DNA from: Pseudomonas chlororaphis
GTDB taxonomy: Bacteria; Pseudomonadota; Gammaproteobacteria; Pseudomonadales; Pseudomonadaceae
NCBI RefSeq assembly: GCF_001921865.1
Contig: NZ_MSCT01000010.1
Span: 434,001-498,000, forward strand
DNA length: 64,000 nt
Reading direction: 5' to 3'
Below the pieces are notes generated by a model. The model was not told where the DNA came from and searched no databases. It saw only the letters and a program-made list of their open reading frames with translations. Positions 9,772 to 17,854 of the stretch are shown piece after piece (the stretch's first letter is position 1; each line of letters begins with the position of its first letter). The translations under genes were made by a program, and so were the position numbers.

Positions 9772-10775
9772 CAGCGGTTCTCTCGTTCTTCGAGCGCCGA
9801 TACCGGCGGGGCCGACTCCGCCGGCGCCTTGAGCTGCCTGGCCAGGCCGCCGAACGTACTGCTGAGCAGGTACACCGGGCGGCGCTTGACCTCGCTCAGG
9901 GTGGCGCCGATGTACTCGCCGATCAGCGCGATGCCTAAGGCCAGCATGGCTCCCATGCCGAGGATGAGGTCGTGCGCATTCAGGCTGCCGGTGCTCAGTT
10001 GGCCGGCGATATAGAGCAGGGTCAGGCCGAACACCAGGGCGCTGAGCAGGCTGAACCAGCGCAAGGGTTTGCGCGAGAAGGCGACGATACCTTCGATCGC
10101 CAGGTCGACCAGCGCCAGGGGGCCCCACTTGGACTGGCCGCCGCCACGGGCCATGCGGTCGTAAGGCAGTTCGACGGTCTTGAAGCCCAGCCAGTTGATC
10201 ATGCCTTTCATGAAGCGCGCCCGTTCGGGCATGGCGCGCAGGGCATTGAGCGGCGCGGCGCCGATCAGGCGGAAATCGCTGACGTCCTGCGGCACCGCGT
10301 ATTTGTCGACCAGCACCCGCAGCAGGCGGTAGTACAACAGGGCGCTGATGCGCTTGCCGAAGGTATCGCCACGCCGATGGTGGCGCTGCATGTTGACGAT
10401 GTCGCAGCCGGCCAGCCAGTGCCGGACCATCGACGGAATCAGTTCCGGCGGGTCTTGCAGGTCGGCATCGATGAACAGGATGGCTTCGCCCCAGGCATGA
10501 TCGATACCGGCCGCCATGGCCGACTCCTTGCCGAAGTTGCGGCTCAAGTTGAGGCAACGCACCAGGGGCGCCCGGCACAGTTGCTCGAGTATCGCCAGGC
10601 TGTCATCGACGCTGCCGTCGTTGACATATAAAACTTCATAACGAACCGGTAGCCGGTGCAGCGCCAACATCAATCTTCGATGAAACTCCGGTAATACATG
10701 TGCCTCGTTGTAACAGCAAACAACCACGCTCAGAAAACGGGCGGAAACATCGTCCACGCGATCAGGTAGTTTCAT
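9771..10775 (-). CDS. Family 2 glycosyltransferase (GtrB/ArnC-like)
   Basis: This 334-residue enzyme has an N-terminal GT-A domain (SVVVCCYNEAHVLPEF near residue 16; DADLQDPPELI near residue 95) and two C-terminal membrane helices. That is the architecture of polyprenyl-phosphate glycosyltransferases such as GtrB and DPM1. It should load a sugar from a nucleotide donor onto undecaprenyl phosphate on the cytoplasmic face. Its start overlaps the end of the gtrA-like gene by 14 bases, and its stop overlaps the membrane transferase start. Sugar identity cannot be read from sequence. Confidence 0.88.
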   Translation of the reverse strand: MKLPDRVDDVSARFLSVVVCCYNEAHVLPEFHRRLMLALHRLPVRYEVLYVNDGSVDDSLAILEQLCRAPLVRCLNLSRNFGKESAMAAGIDHAWGEAILFIDADLQDPPELIPSMVRHWLAGCDIVNMQRHHRRGDTFGKRISALLYYRLLRVLVDKYAVPQDVSDFRLIGAAPLNALRAMPERARFMKGMINWLGFKTVELPYDRMARGGGQSKWGPLALVDLAIEGIVAFSRKPLRWFSLLSALVFGLTLLYIAGQLSTGSLNAHDLILGMGAMLALGIALIGEYIGATLSEVKRRPVYLLSSTFGGLARQLKAPAESAPPVSALEERENR

Positions 10776-11175
10776 ATTTGAATGTCCAGGTGCGGTTTAT
10801 CCAGTAAGTAACCAGTGTCAGGCTCGCGGTGCTGAGCAGTTGCATGAGCAGGGGCGAGCCGGGCCAGCAAGCGAGCAGAACGACCATCAGCAGGGCGTTG
10901 CCCAGGTTGTAGGCCAGGGCTGTGAGGGCGAACCGCAGCAACTGCCCGGGACGCTCTGCCTCGCGGCCGCGGGCGAAGGTCCAGCGGCGGTTGCCCTGGT
11001 AGCTGACCAGCGTGCCCAAGGCGGTGCCCAGCAGGCTGGCCGGTAGTGGCGCGATAAAGTCGAGGGCCAGCAGAAACAGGCTGTAGTGACTCAAGGTGGC
11101 CAGGCCGCCGACCAGCAGATAACGCGGAAGTTGGGCCGAGTGGCGTCGCCGAAGAGAGTTCGGGGGAATGGGCAT
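10762..11175 (-). CDS. GtrA-family membrane protein (putative lipid-linked sugar flippase)
   Basis: This 137-residue protein has four hydrophobic segments and the GtrA signature: RYLLVGGLATLSHYSLF near the N-terminus, NRRWTF after helix 2 and a terminal NRTWTFKY. The ATG at 11175 is chosen because CCAGGA precedes it; upstream in-frame codons lack a ribosome site. GtrA proteins are thought to flip undecaprenyl-phosphate sugars made by GtrB partners. It is the first gene of a three-gene locus resembling O-antigen-modifying gtr operons, but with an ArnT-like third gene. Confidence 0.85.
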   Translation of the reverse strand: MPIPPNSLRRRHSAQLPRYLLVGGLATLSHYSLFLLALDFIAPLPASLLGTALGTLVSYQGNRRWTFARGREAERPGQLLRFALTALAYNLGNALLMVVLLACWPGSPLLMQLLSTASLTLVTYWINRTWTFKYETT

Positions 11176-11512
11176 CAAGCAGTCCTGGACAATAGCTGTT
11201 AAATACAAGCACCAGTCTTGAGTCTTTTGTGTGATTGATAAGTGTGACTTTTGTGAAAAATATGTTGGCTGTGCGGGCAAGCTGTTTCAGAGTTTGTAAT
11301 AACAAAATTGTTATTTAACGCTGCGATTCAATGTAATCAGCTACTTGCATGGAAAGTTGCTCGGGAAAATAACTTTTAAATAACCGGCTTGTTAGGCGGA
11401 TGTCAGGCTGGGCATGGGCGGGTTCATCGGTCTTGGGAAAAAGCCTGGCGCCAGCGTCGCAGCTTGCCGCGGCGCCGCTACAATGGCGCCCGAACCTGAA
11501 CGACGAGGCACC
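11176..11512. other. Divergent intergenic region, gtrA-like / LysR
   Basis: This AT-richer 337-base gap separates two divergent units. It holds a near-perfect palindrome AATAACAA-AA-TTGTTATT at 11298-11315. A TACAAT -10-like hexamer at 11479-11484 lies 28 bases before the LysR ATG, with no convincing -35. No open reading frame with a ribosome site was found. The palindrome could be an operator or a weak terminator. Confidence 0.5.
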
Positions 11513-12376
11513 ATGGATATCGATCTGGCCCGCACTTTTTTGCAAATCGTCCGCAGCGGCAGCCTGATCGCCGCGGCCGAGCAATTGCACCTGACCCAGA
11601 CCGCCATCAGCGCGCGGGTGCAGAACCTCGAAGGCCAACTCAACTGCAAGCTGTTCGTGCGCAACCGCGCCGGGGCCCGGCTGACCGCCGACGGCGAGGC
11701 GTTCATCGTCTACGCCAACCAGCTGGTGCAGACCTGGGAGGCGGCCCAGCGCGACCTGCCGTTGCTCGCCGGCTACCGCAACGTGCTGCACATCGGCGGC
11801 GAAGTCAGCCTGTGCAATCCGTTGATGCTCAACTGGGTCCGGCGTTTGCGCCAGGCGCTTCCCAGCTACGCCGTGCGCAGCCAGATCGCCGAGGGCGCGA
11901 GCCTGCAACGCCAGTTGGAACTGGGTGTGCTGGACGCCGCGCTGCTGTTCCAGCCGGTGTACGGGCCGGGTTTGCAGGTCGAGCAATTGCTGGAGGAAAA
12001 GCTGATCCTGGTGCGCCTGGCGGGCAAGCCCGAGCCGTACGTGTACATCGACTGGGGCGAGGACTTCCGCCGCCAGCACGACGCGGCGCTGCCGGACCAG
12101 GCCAGGGCCGCGGTGGGGTTCAACCTCGGGCCGCTGGCGTTGCAGTTCATCCTCGAAGGCGGCGGCAGCGGCTACTTCCGTACCCGGGTGGTGCAGAGCT
12201 ACCTCGACAGCGGCGTGCTGGAGCGGGTGGAGCGGGCCCCGGAGTTCAACTTCCCGACTTACCTGCTGTACGCCCGCGACCGGGATTCGGCCGAGTTGCA
12301 GCACGCCTTCGAGGTGCTGCGCGAAGTGGTCGCCAGCGACACCGACTGGTCCCAACGCTGGGACCCGATGATCTGA
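11513..12376 (+). CDS. LysR-family transcriptional regulator
   Basis: This 287-residue regulator has an N-terminal winged helix (DLARTFLQIVRSGSLIAAAEQLHLTQTAISARVQNLE, in parts, residues 3-40) and a C-terminal effector domain. The start is the ATG at 11513 with CGACGAGG upstream. It faces away from the gtr-like locus and is followed by a REP pair, so it is probably transcribed alone. The target is not evident: it could act on the divergent glycosylation genes or elsewhere. Confidence 0.88.
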   Translation: MDIDLARTFLQIVRSGSLIAAAEQLHLTQTAISARVQNLEGQLNCKLFVRNRAGARLTADGEAFIVYANQLVQTWEAAQRDLPLLAGYRNVLHIGGEVSLCNPLMLNWVRRLRQALPSYAVRSQIAEGASLQRQLELGVLDAALLFQPVYGPGLQVEQLLEEKLILVRLAGKPEPYVYIDWGEDFRRQHDAALPDQARAAVGFNLGPLALQFILEGGGSGYFRTRVVQSYLDSGVLERVERAPEFNFPTYLLYARDRDSAELQHAFEVLREVVASDTDWSQRWDPMI

Positions 12377-12380
12377 CCCG

Positions 12381-12469
12381 GCGCCCGCTGCGCGGTCGTG
12401 CGCAGCCTGCGGCAGCGGCTACAGGGACTGCGTTGTGGATGTAGCCGCTGCCGAGCCTGCGAGGCTGCG
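12381..12469. repeat. Paired REP element, type 1, inward ends
   Basis: The left unit (12381-12422) reads GCGCCCGCTGCGCGGTCG then ends GGCAGCGGCTAC. The right unit (12441-12469) begins GTAGCCGCTGCCGAGCC. These are the two units seen at 5737-5874, in the opposite relative order. The pair lies between the LysR stop and the convergent HPP gene. A fragment of the same family (GCAGCGGCTAC) is present at 13304-13314. Confidence 0.85.
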
Positions 12470-12478
12470 TACGGCTCG

Positions 12479-13186
12479 TCAGAGACGCGGGGCGAGGACT
12501 TCGCCGATGCTGCGGCGGCGGGCGTGGGCTTCGCTGGCGTGGATCAGTTGCTGCAGGTCTTCGGGGGTGACGTCGAAGAATTCCTGCATGTCTTCCAGCG
12601 CCAGCTTGAGGTCGGCGGCGGTGATGGCCAAGGCATCGGTCGACGGCTGTTCGGCGGGCAATCGGGTCGCCGTTTCGCCCTGGCCCTTGGGGTAACGGAT
12701 GCGCGTCAGGTTGTTGTAGAGCAGGGCGCTCAGCAGCAGGCACAGGGCGGCGAGCATCACCGGGCCCAGGGCCAGCCAGTCGAGGGCGACGGTGGCGGGG
12801 TCGGCCAGGACCAGGGTCAGGGCCACGGCGCCAGCGGGCGGATGCAGGCAGCGCAGCCAGCACATCAGGACCAGGGACATGCCGGCGGCCAGGCAGGCGC
12901 TGCCCAGGGTGCGCCCGAGCACATGGGACACCAGCAGTGCCAGCACCGCGGCGCACAGGTAACCGCCGAGGATCGACCAGGGTTGCGCCAGCGCCCCGGA
13001 CGACACCGCGAACAGCAGCACCGCCGAGGCGCCCAGCGGGCCGATCAGGTGCAGCGCAACCTCCATGCCGAACACCCGGCTGCATAACCAGACACTGAAC
13101 AGCGTGCCCAGGGCCATGCCGATCGCGGCGCGGCTCCATTCCGAAGGGCGGGTATTGACGGCGGCGGGTATCCAGCGAGCGAGCAT
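12479..13186 (-). CDS. HPP-family integral membrane protein
   Basis: This protein of 235 residues from the ATG at 13186 (or 246 from a TTG at 13219) has several hydrophobic helices and the family motif LHPPAGA. HPP proteins are membrane proteins, some linked to nitrite transport in cyanobacteria and chloroplasts. The C-terminal tail is soluble. There is no neighbouring nitrite or nitrate gene here, so the function is open. The start is uncertain because neither candidate has a good ribosome site. Confidence 0.8.
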   Translation of the reverse strand: MLARWIPAAVNTRPSEWSRAAIGMALGTLFSVWLCSRVFGMEVALHLIGPLGASAVLLFAVSSGALAQPWSILGGYLCAAVLALLVSHVLGRTLGSACLAAGMSLVLMCWLRCLHPPAGAVALTLVLADPATVALDWLALGPVMLAALCLLLSALLYNNLTRIRYPKGQGETATRLPAEQPSTDALAITAADLKLALEDMQEFFDVTPEDLQQLIHASEAHARRRSIGEVLAPRL

Positions 13187-13342
13187 GAAGAAGCAGTCCA
13201 GTTCCGGTTTGGCAGGCAAAAAGAAGGGCTTGTCTGGCGCACCAGAAAGCCCTGAAGCGTTCCAACATTTGGGGGAGGAACCGGCACAGTGTGCCGTCCC
13301 GTCGCAGCGGCTACAAATTCATAATAATGCTGTTTAAGTGCA

Positions 13343-14548
13343 TTATTTTTGCACTGTCCTGGTCGCCGCCCCGAGCTGCGCCACCCGCCGCCCGCTGCTG
13401 AAACACAGCCAGCCGCCCAGCGCCGTCAACGCGCTCAGGGCATAGAACATGGTTGGCGCCGGGGTGTGCACCAGCAGGTAGCCGCAGATGATCGGGCTCA
13501 AGGCACCGCCCAGGGCCGCGAGGTTCTGCGCGCCGTAATAGCTGCCGCGCAGTGCCTCGGGGGCCAGGGTGTCGATAAAGAGGAATTCCGCCGGGTAGAT
13601 GATCATCTCGCCGAGGGTGAAGACGAACATCGCCAGGCACCAGCCCAGCAGGCTGTCGGCCAGGCTGAAACCGACCAGGCCGAGGATGAACAGGCCGGTG
13701 CCGACGGCGATCCAGTAGCGCAGCTGTTCGCGCTTGAGGAAACGGCCGATCTGGTACTGCAGCAGGATCACGCTGATGGCGTTGCACGCCAGCAGCGCGG
13801 CCATGGTGTCGAGGGCGCCTTTCGCGTCCTCGGTGACCAGCAGGTACTGCGACAGGTACAGGGTAAAACGGCCGTGGACGATGGTGCTGAGCAGGCAGCC
13901 GCCGGTGAACATGATCAGCGTGCGGTCGTTTTTCAGGGTCGCCAGGGTGTTGAGGAAACTCTCCGGCTTGCCCAGGGCGGGCAGGCCCGGGGTCGGTGGA
14001 ATGCCGCGCATCAGCAAGGTGCTGAGCACGGCGATGGCGCCGGCGATCAGGAAGGGCGCCAGCGGCAGGTGCCCGGCGATCACCACGCCGAGCATGGGCC
14101 CGGTGGCGTAGCCGATATTGGTCAGGGTGTAGCGCAGGGAAAACACCTTGGCCCGCTGACTCACCGGCAGGTTTTCGCTGATGATCGCCTTGGAGCCGAT
14201 CAGGAACAGCGCCGAGGCGGTCTCGGTGACCACCAGGATCGCGGTGGTCAGGTAGAGGTTGTGGGCGAAGGTCAGCAGCACGAAGCCGATGCCGCTGGAG
14301 AGCATGGTCAGGATCAGCAGCCGGCGCTTGTCCAGGCGATCGAGGATGTAGCCGCCGTATAGCGCCAGCAGGGTCGCGATAAACACCGCGACCCCCAGCA
14401 GCAGGCCGACATCCTGCTGGTCGAGGCCGAGCTTTTCGCTGAGGAACAGGGTGAGCAGGGGGCTGGTGATGGCGCGGCTGACGACAATGGTCAGCGAGCA
14501 GATCATCAGGCGGCGGATAACCAGCGAATAAGTGGCCACGGTGGGCAT
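13343..14548 (-). CDS. MFS transporter
   Basis: This 401-residue protein has twelve predicted hydrophobic segments and the loop 2-3 motif GGYILDRLDKRRLL typical of the major facilitator superfamily. It is the last gene of the NodB/MmgE/ABC cluster and starts 33 bases after the MmgE/PrpD stop. It may export a pathway product or drug-like compound, or be a second importer. AU-rich arms AATAATGC/GCATTATT at 13323-13347 overlap its stop codon. Confidence 0.88.
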   Translation of the reverse strand: MPTVATYSLVIRRLMICSLTIVVSRAITSPLLTLFLSEKLGLDQQDVGLLLGVAVFIATLLALYGGYILDRLDKRRLLILTMLSSGIGFVLLTFAHNLYLTTAILVVTETASALFLIGSKAIISENLPVSQRAKVFSLRYTLTNIGYATGPMLGVVIAGHLPLAPFLIAGAIAVLSTLLMRGIPPTPGLPALGKPESFLNTLATLKNDRTLIMFTGGCLLSTIVHGRFTLYLSQYLLVTEDAKGALDTMAALLACNAISVILLQYQIGRFLKREQLRYWIAVGTGLFILGLVGFSLADSLLGWCLAMFVFTLGEMIIYPAEFLFIDTLAPEALRGSYYGAQNLAALGGALSPIICGYLLVHTPAPTMFYALSALTALGGWLCFSSGRRVAQLGAATRTVQK

Positions 14549-14581
14549 GCGTCCTTGTTGTCTGAGTGGGCTGCGCAGGGC

Positions 14582-15934
14582 TCAGGGGCCGAGCCAGCGG
14601 TCCAGCGCGGCGACGGACTCCATCTGCGCCAAGCGCCAGACCTGTTGCAGTAACGCTTCGGCCCGCTCGGCCGGCAGCGCCCGGGTCGCCAGGCTGAGAA
14701 ACTTCTGTTGCAGCGCGCGGTCGCTCAGCGGGTTGCCCGGCGCGCCCAGCGGCACCTCGACGCACAGGCTGGCCTGGCGTCCGTCGCGGGTGCGCAGGGT
14801 GACCACGGGTTCGCCATCCTCCGACAGTTGCGGGTCCACTTCAAGGCGGATCCGTGCCATGGCCCCGGCGATCCTTGCGGTTTCGCGGTACTCGCGCGCA
14901 TAGGCATCCAGTCCGGCATGGCCATGTACCAGGCGCGCGGCGAGGGCGTAGGGCAGGCTCATCTGCGCGGCGGCCAGGGAGTCGATGTCGCGGCCGCCGC
15001 ACATGCCGTCGAGAAAGACGCAGAGCGACACCCGAATGTCTTCCACCTGATCGGCGGTCACCTGCAACTGTTCGAGCAACAGGCCCAGGGCATCGATGGC
15101 CGAATGGGTGCCCCGGCAAGAGGCATGGGGTTTGATCGAGCAGCGCGCCAGTTTCCACACCCGGCCCAGGTCCTCGTCCAGGGCCTGGGGGATCGCGTCG
15201 CTGCCGGCCAGGGTCTTGAGGAAACCGCCCCAGACCTCCTCGAACACTTGGCCCGGCCCGCTCACGCCTTGCCGGGCAAGGCGCGCGGCCAGCAGGCCGC
15301 CTTCGGCCGCCCGGCCGCTGTGCAGTTTCTTGCTGTGCGAAGCGTCGTGAATAAAGGCCCAGAGCCCGCCGCTGAAGCTGCCGGCCAGGCCCAGGGCCGA
15401 GCTTGTCTGCCGGGCATCGAGACCGAGCACCCGAGCGCAGGCGGCCGCCGCGCCGAACACCCCGCAGGTGGCGGTGGAGTGCCAGCCGGCGCCGTTGTGG
15501 GCCGAGTAACCGCCGCAGGCTTCCAGCACCCGGCGCCCGACGTCATAACCCACGACCACCGCGGTGATCAGTTCGCGGCCGCTGAGCGGCGTGTCCCGCA
15601 GGCTGGCGGCGGCCATCGCCGCCGGCAGCACCACCGCCCCGGAATGGTCGCAGCCGCCGGTGTCGTCCAGCTCCAGGGCATGGGCGGCGATGCCGTTGAG
15701 CAAGGCCGCCTGGGAAGCGCTGGTGCTCAGGGCGGTGCCCCATGCCCGGCTGCCACCGCCCTCGTCGCCAAGGGCCAGTCGCGCCGCCGCGGCGATTTCG
15801 CTGTGCGCACCCGCCAGCGCGGCGCCGAAGGTGTCGAGGATATGCCGGGTGGCCTGGGCCACGAGGGGCTCGGGCAGGTCTTCGAACCGCGTGTCGACAC
15901 AGAACCGCGCCAGGCGTTGCAAACGATCGGTCAT
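14582..15934 (-). CDS. MmgE/PrpD-family protein
   Basis: This 450-residue member of the family contains 2-methylcitrate dehydratase, cis-aconitate decarboxylase and iminodisuccinate epimerase relatives. Visible blocks are ALELDDTGGCDHSGAV, GWHSTATCGVFGAA and IKPHASCRGTHSAIDAL, the last matching the conserved K-P-x-x-x-C region. The ATG at 15934 overlaps the TGA of the upstream NodB gene (ATGA), implying translational coupling. No prpB or prpC gene is nearby, so methylcitrate metabolism is unlikely. Presence with an argininosuccinate-lyase-like enzyme recalls iminodisuccinate-type pathways. Confidence 0.85.
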   Translation of the reverse strand: MTDRLQRLARFCVDTRFEDLPEPLVAQATRHILDTFGAALAGAHSEIAAAARLALGDEGGGSRAWGTALSTSASQAALLNGIAAHALELDDTGGCDHSGAVVLPAAMAAASLRDTPLSGRELITAVVVGYDVGRRVLEACGGYSAHNGAGWHSTATCGVFGAAAACARVLGLDARQTSSALGLAGSFSGGLWAFIHDASHSKKLHSGRAAEGGLLAARLARQGVSGPGQVFEEVWGGFLKTLAGSDAIPQALDEDLGRVWKLARCSIKPHASCRGTHSAIDALGLLLEQLQVTADQVEDIRVSLCVFLDGMCGGRDIDSLAAAQMSLPYALAARLVHGHAGLDAYAREYRETARIAGAMARIRLEVDPQLSEDGEPVVTLRTRDGRQASLCVEVPLGAPGNPLSDRALQQKFLSLATRALPAERAEALLQQVWRLAQMESVAALDRWLGP

Positions 15935-16818
15935 GGCAGGTAGGCCCGATAGTGACGTTGATAAATCGCCGCGGGGTGATCCTCCGTCAGCGGTCGCGCG
16001 CGTTCTGCCCACCACTGGGCGATCTCGCCGGCGCGGGCGATCCACGCATCCTCATGCCGCCGGATGCCCTGCAACAGCTCCCGCAGCAGGCCGATGCGCC
16101 CCGGGGTGGCGATGATCTCCGGGTGCAGGCGCAGCAGGTAGAGCAGGCCGAACCGGTGGAAGCCGGCGAAGTCCATTCGCAGGTTGTCCAGGGTGTGGCG
16201 GTAGGAGGCGATCCGCGATTGCCCCGGCGGTACCGCCGGGCTGAGGTTGAAGGCGAAGTAGGGTTCGTCTTCCAGCTCGTAGTGCAGGGGCAACTCGATT
16301 ACGTCCGGCCGGGTCGGGTGAGGGAAGGGCAGGTCGTCGCCGCGCCAGGACGACGACCAGCGAATGCCTTGTCCGTGCAGGGCCTCGACGAAACCCGGGG
16401 CCCAGTTGCCGGCCGGAATGCGAAAACCGCTGGGGCGCTGGCCGGTGAGATCGGCCAGGGCCTGGCAACCGCGTTGCAGTTCCCGTTGCTGTTCGGCGAG
16501 GCTCAGTTGATCGTAGTCGGCATGCCGATAACCGGCGCAGGCGATTTCATGCCCGGCGGCCTGGATCGCCCGTATATGCCCGGGGTTTTCCTCGGCGACG
16601 ATCCCCGGAACGAACCAGGTGGCGGGCATCCGCAGCTCATCGAGCAGGGCCAGCAGGCGCTCGACCCCACGCTGGCTGCCGTAGCGCCAGACCGATAGGG
16701 TCTTGTCGCGTCCGGCCACTTGCGGGGCCTGGGTAAGGATGCCGTGGATGTCGTTGTAGTCGACGGTCACCGCCACGGCGCAGCGGTAGCCCTGGGGCCA
16801 GGCCTGGGTTTCAGCCAT
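15931..16818 (-). CDS. NodB-fold (polysaccharide deacetylase family) protein with altered metal site
   Basis: This 295-residue protein resembles PuuE allantoinase, H. pylori PgdA and imidase-type NodB proteins. Motif 1 is TVDYND, motif 2 is CAGYRHADY, motif 3 is GFRIPAGNW and motif 5 is RLHPEI. In active relatives motif 2 begins with His (HGYRH); here that position is Ala, so one of the three usual metal ligands appears missing. It overlaps both neighbours (8 and 4 bases) and follows a paralogue with the intact motif. It may be a partner subunit, a pseudoenzyme or a hydrolase with changed chemistry. No signal peptide is seen, so a cytoplasmic small-molecule role fits better than glycan deacetylation. 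Confidence 0.8.
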   Translation of the reverse strand: MAETQAWPQGYRCAVAVTVDYNDIHGILTQAPQVAGRDKTLSVWRYGSQRGVERLLALLDELRMPATWFVPGIVAEENPGHIRAIQAAGHEIACAGYRHADYDQLSLAEQQRELQRGCQALADLTGQRPSGFRIPAGNWAPGFVEALHGQGIRWSSSWRGDDLPFPHPTRPDVIELPLHYELEDEPYFAFNLSPAVPPGQSRIASYRHTLDNLRMDFAGFHRFGLLYLLRLHPEIIATPGRIGLLRELLQGIRRHEDAWIARAGEIAQWWAERARPLTEDHPAAIYQRHYRAYLP

Positions 16819-17659
16819 GGTGATGCTCCTTGAGCCACCAGCGGGCGACGTCGCGGCAGGTGGCGAACCACACGTCCTCGCGCTGGCGCATGTGTTCGAA
16901 CAGGCGCTCCAGCAGCAGGAGGCGCCCGGGTTTGCCGCTGATCTTGGGGTGGAACAGGGTGGTCAGGCACAGCCCTTCGTCCATGGCGCCGTCGTACTCG
17001 CGGCACCAGTTGTCCAGGGTCAGCTCGTAGCTGGCGGTGCGGTCCAGGCCCGCGGGGAAATCGGGCGCGCGGGTGTAGGCGAGGGAGGCGTAGTCGTCCA
17101 TCTCCCAGCGCCCGGGGATCTCCACCAGCGGCGTGGTATGGCCCGGCACCTGGACCAGGTACGGGCGGTCGTCGCCGCGCATGCTGCTGGAGTAAGTGAC
17201 GCCGGCGTCCACCAGTATGGCCGGGGTTTCGGCGCGCCAGTCGCCCGAGGGGGTACGGAAGCCTTCGGCGCGGATGTGCAGGTGCCGCCAGAACACCTCG
17301 CGGGACTTGGCCATGACCGCTTTCTGCTGCTCCAGGGGCAGGGCATAGAAGGACTCATGCCGGTAGCCGTGGTATGCCACTTCGTGCCCGCGCTCGACGA
17401 TCGCCTGGCATTGCCGGGGCCAGTTCTCCACCACCCAGGCGGGGACGAAGAAGGTGGTCGGGATGCAAAAGGCATCGAGCAGGTCGAGCAAGCGCGGCAG
17501 GGCCCGATAGGGGCCGTAGCCGCCGAAGCCGAAATACTCCGGTTTGCGCCAGATCGAGCTGTCGAGCATGGCGTCGCCGGTCGGCCCGTCGAGGTCGAAG
17601 GCCAACGCCAGGCACGCCTGGTACCCGTCCGGCCAGGTAGGTCGGGTCAAGGAGAACAT
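16811..17659 (-). CDS. NodB-fold amidohydrolase, PuuE/imidase-like
   Basis: This 282-residue, apparently cytoplasmic member of the polysaccharide deacetylase family has an intact metal site: FDLDG (Asp), HGYRHES (His-x3-His), GFRTPSGDW and LFHPKIS. Related proteins open allantoin or cyclic imide rings. The ATG at 17659 has GGAG eight bases upstream; two earlier in-frame starts lack this. It starts about 195 bases after the binding-protein gene, beyond a hairpin and REP pair. It probably hydrolyses an amide or imide bond in the imported substrate. Confidence 0.82.
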   Translation of the reverse strand: MFSLTRPTWPDGYQACLALAFDLDGPTGDAMLDSSIWRKPEYFGFGGYGPYRALPRLLDLLDAFCIPTTFFVPAWVVENWPRQCQAIVERGHEVAYHGYRHESFYALPLEQQKAVMAKSREVFWRHLHIRAEGFRTPSGDWRAETPAILVDAGVTYSSSMRGDDRPYLVQVPGHTTPLVEIPGRWEMDDYASLAYTRAPDFPAGLDRTASYELTLDNWCREYDGAMDEGLCLTTLFHPKISGKPGRLLLLERLFEHMRQREDVWFATCRDVARWWLKEHHHG

Positions 17660-17712
17660 CGATAGCGCTCCAGTCATTCGAACGGGCCGGTCGGCCCGCA
17701 CTGTGGTGATTC

Positions 17713-17844
17713 ACCCCGGCAATGGCCGGGGTTGACCGCATTCGACACCCACTCCTGCAGGAGCGAGCTCGCTCGCGATAGGGCCGGCACCTTCAATCTC
17801 GATGGCGCCTGTCCGATTGCTATCGCGAGCAAGCTCGCTCCTAC
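17713..17844. repeat. Hairpin plus paired REP element, type 2
   Basis: An eight-base-pair hairpin ACCCCGGC-AATG-GCCGGGGT lies at 17713-17732. Two inverted REP units follow at 17755-17781 (core GGAGCGAGCTCGCTCGCGAT) and 17820-17844 (core ATCGCGAGCAAGCTCGCTCC). All lie inside the operon, between the binding-protein gene and the first NodB gene. The position, after a gene needed in high amount, fits differential mRNA stability or partial termination. Confidence 0.8.
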
Positions 17845-17854
17845 AAGGCGCAGA

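Noticed and set aside
8374..10578. An apparent 734-residue fusion upstream of the ArnT-like transferase
   Set aside because: The extra N-terminal part is out-of-frame translation of the GT2 gene; the TGATG junction at 9771 gives separate genes.
13323..13347. AATAATGC/GCATTATT hairpin as the terminator of the nine-gene cluster
   Set aside because: The stem is AU-rich, overlaps the MFS stop codon, and the T run is on the wrong strand for the operon.
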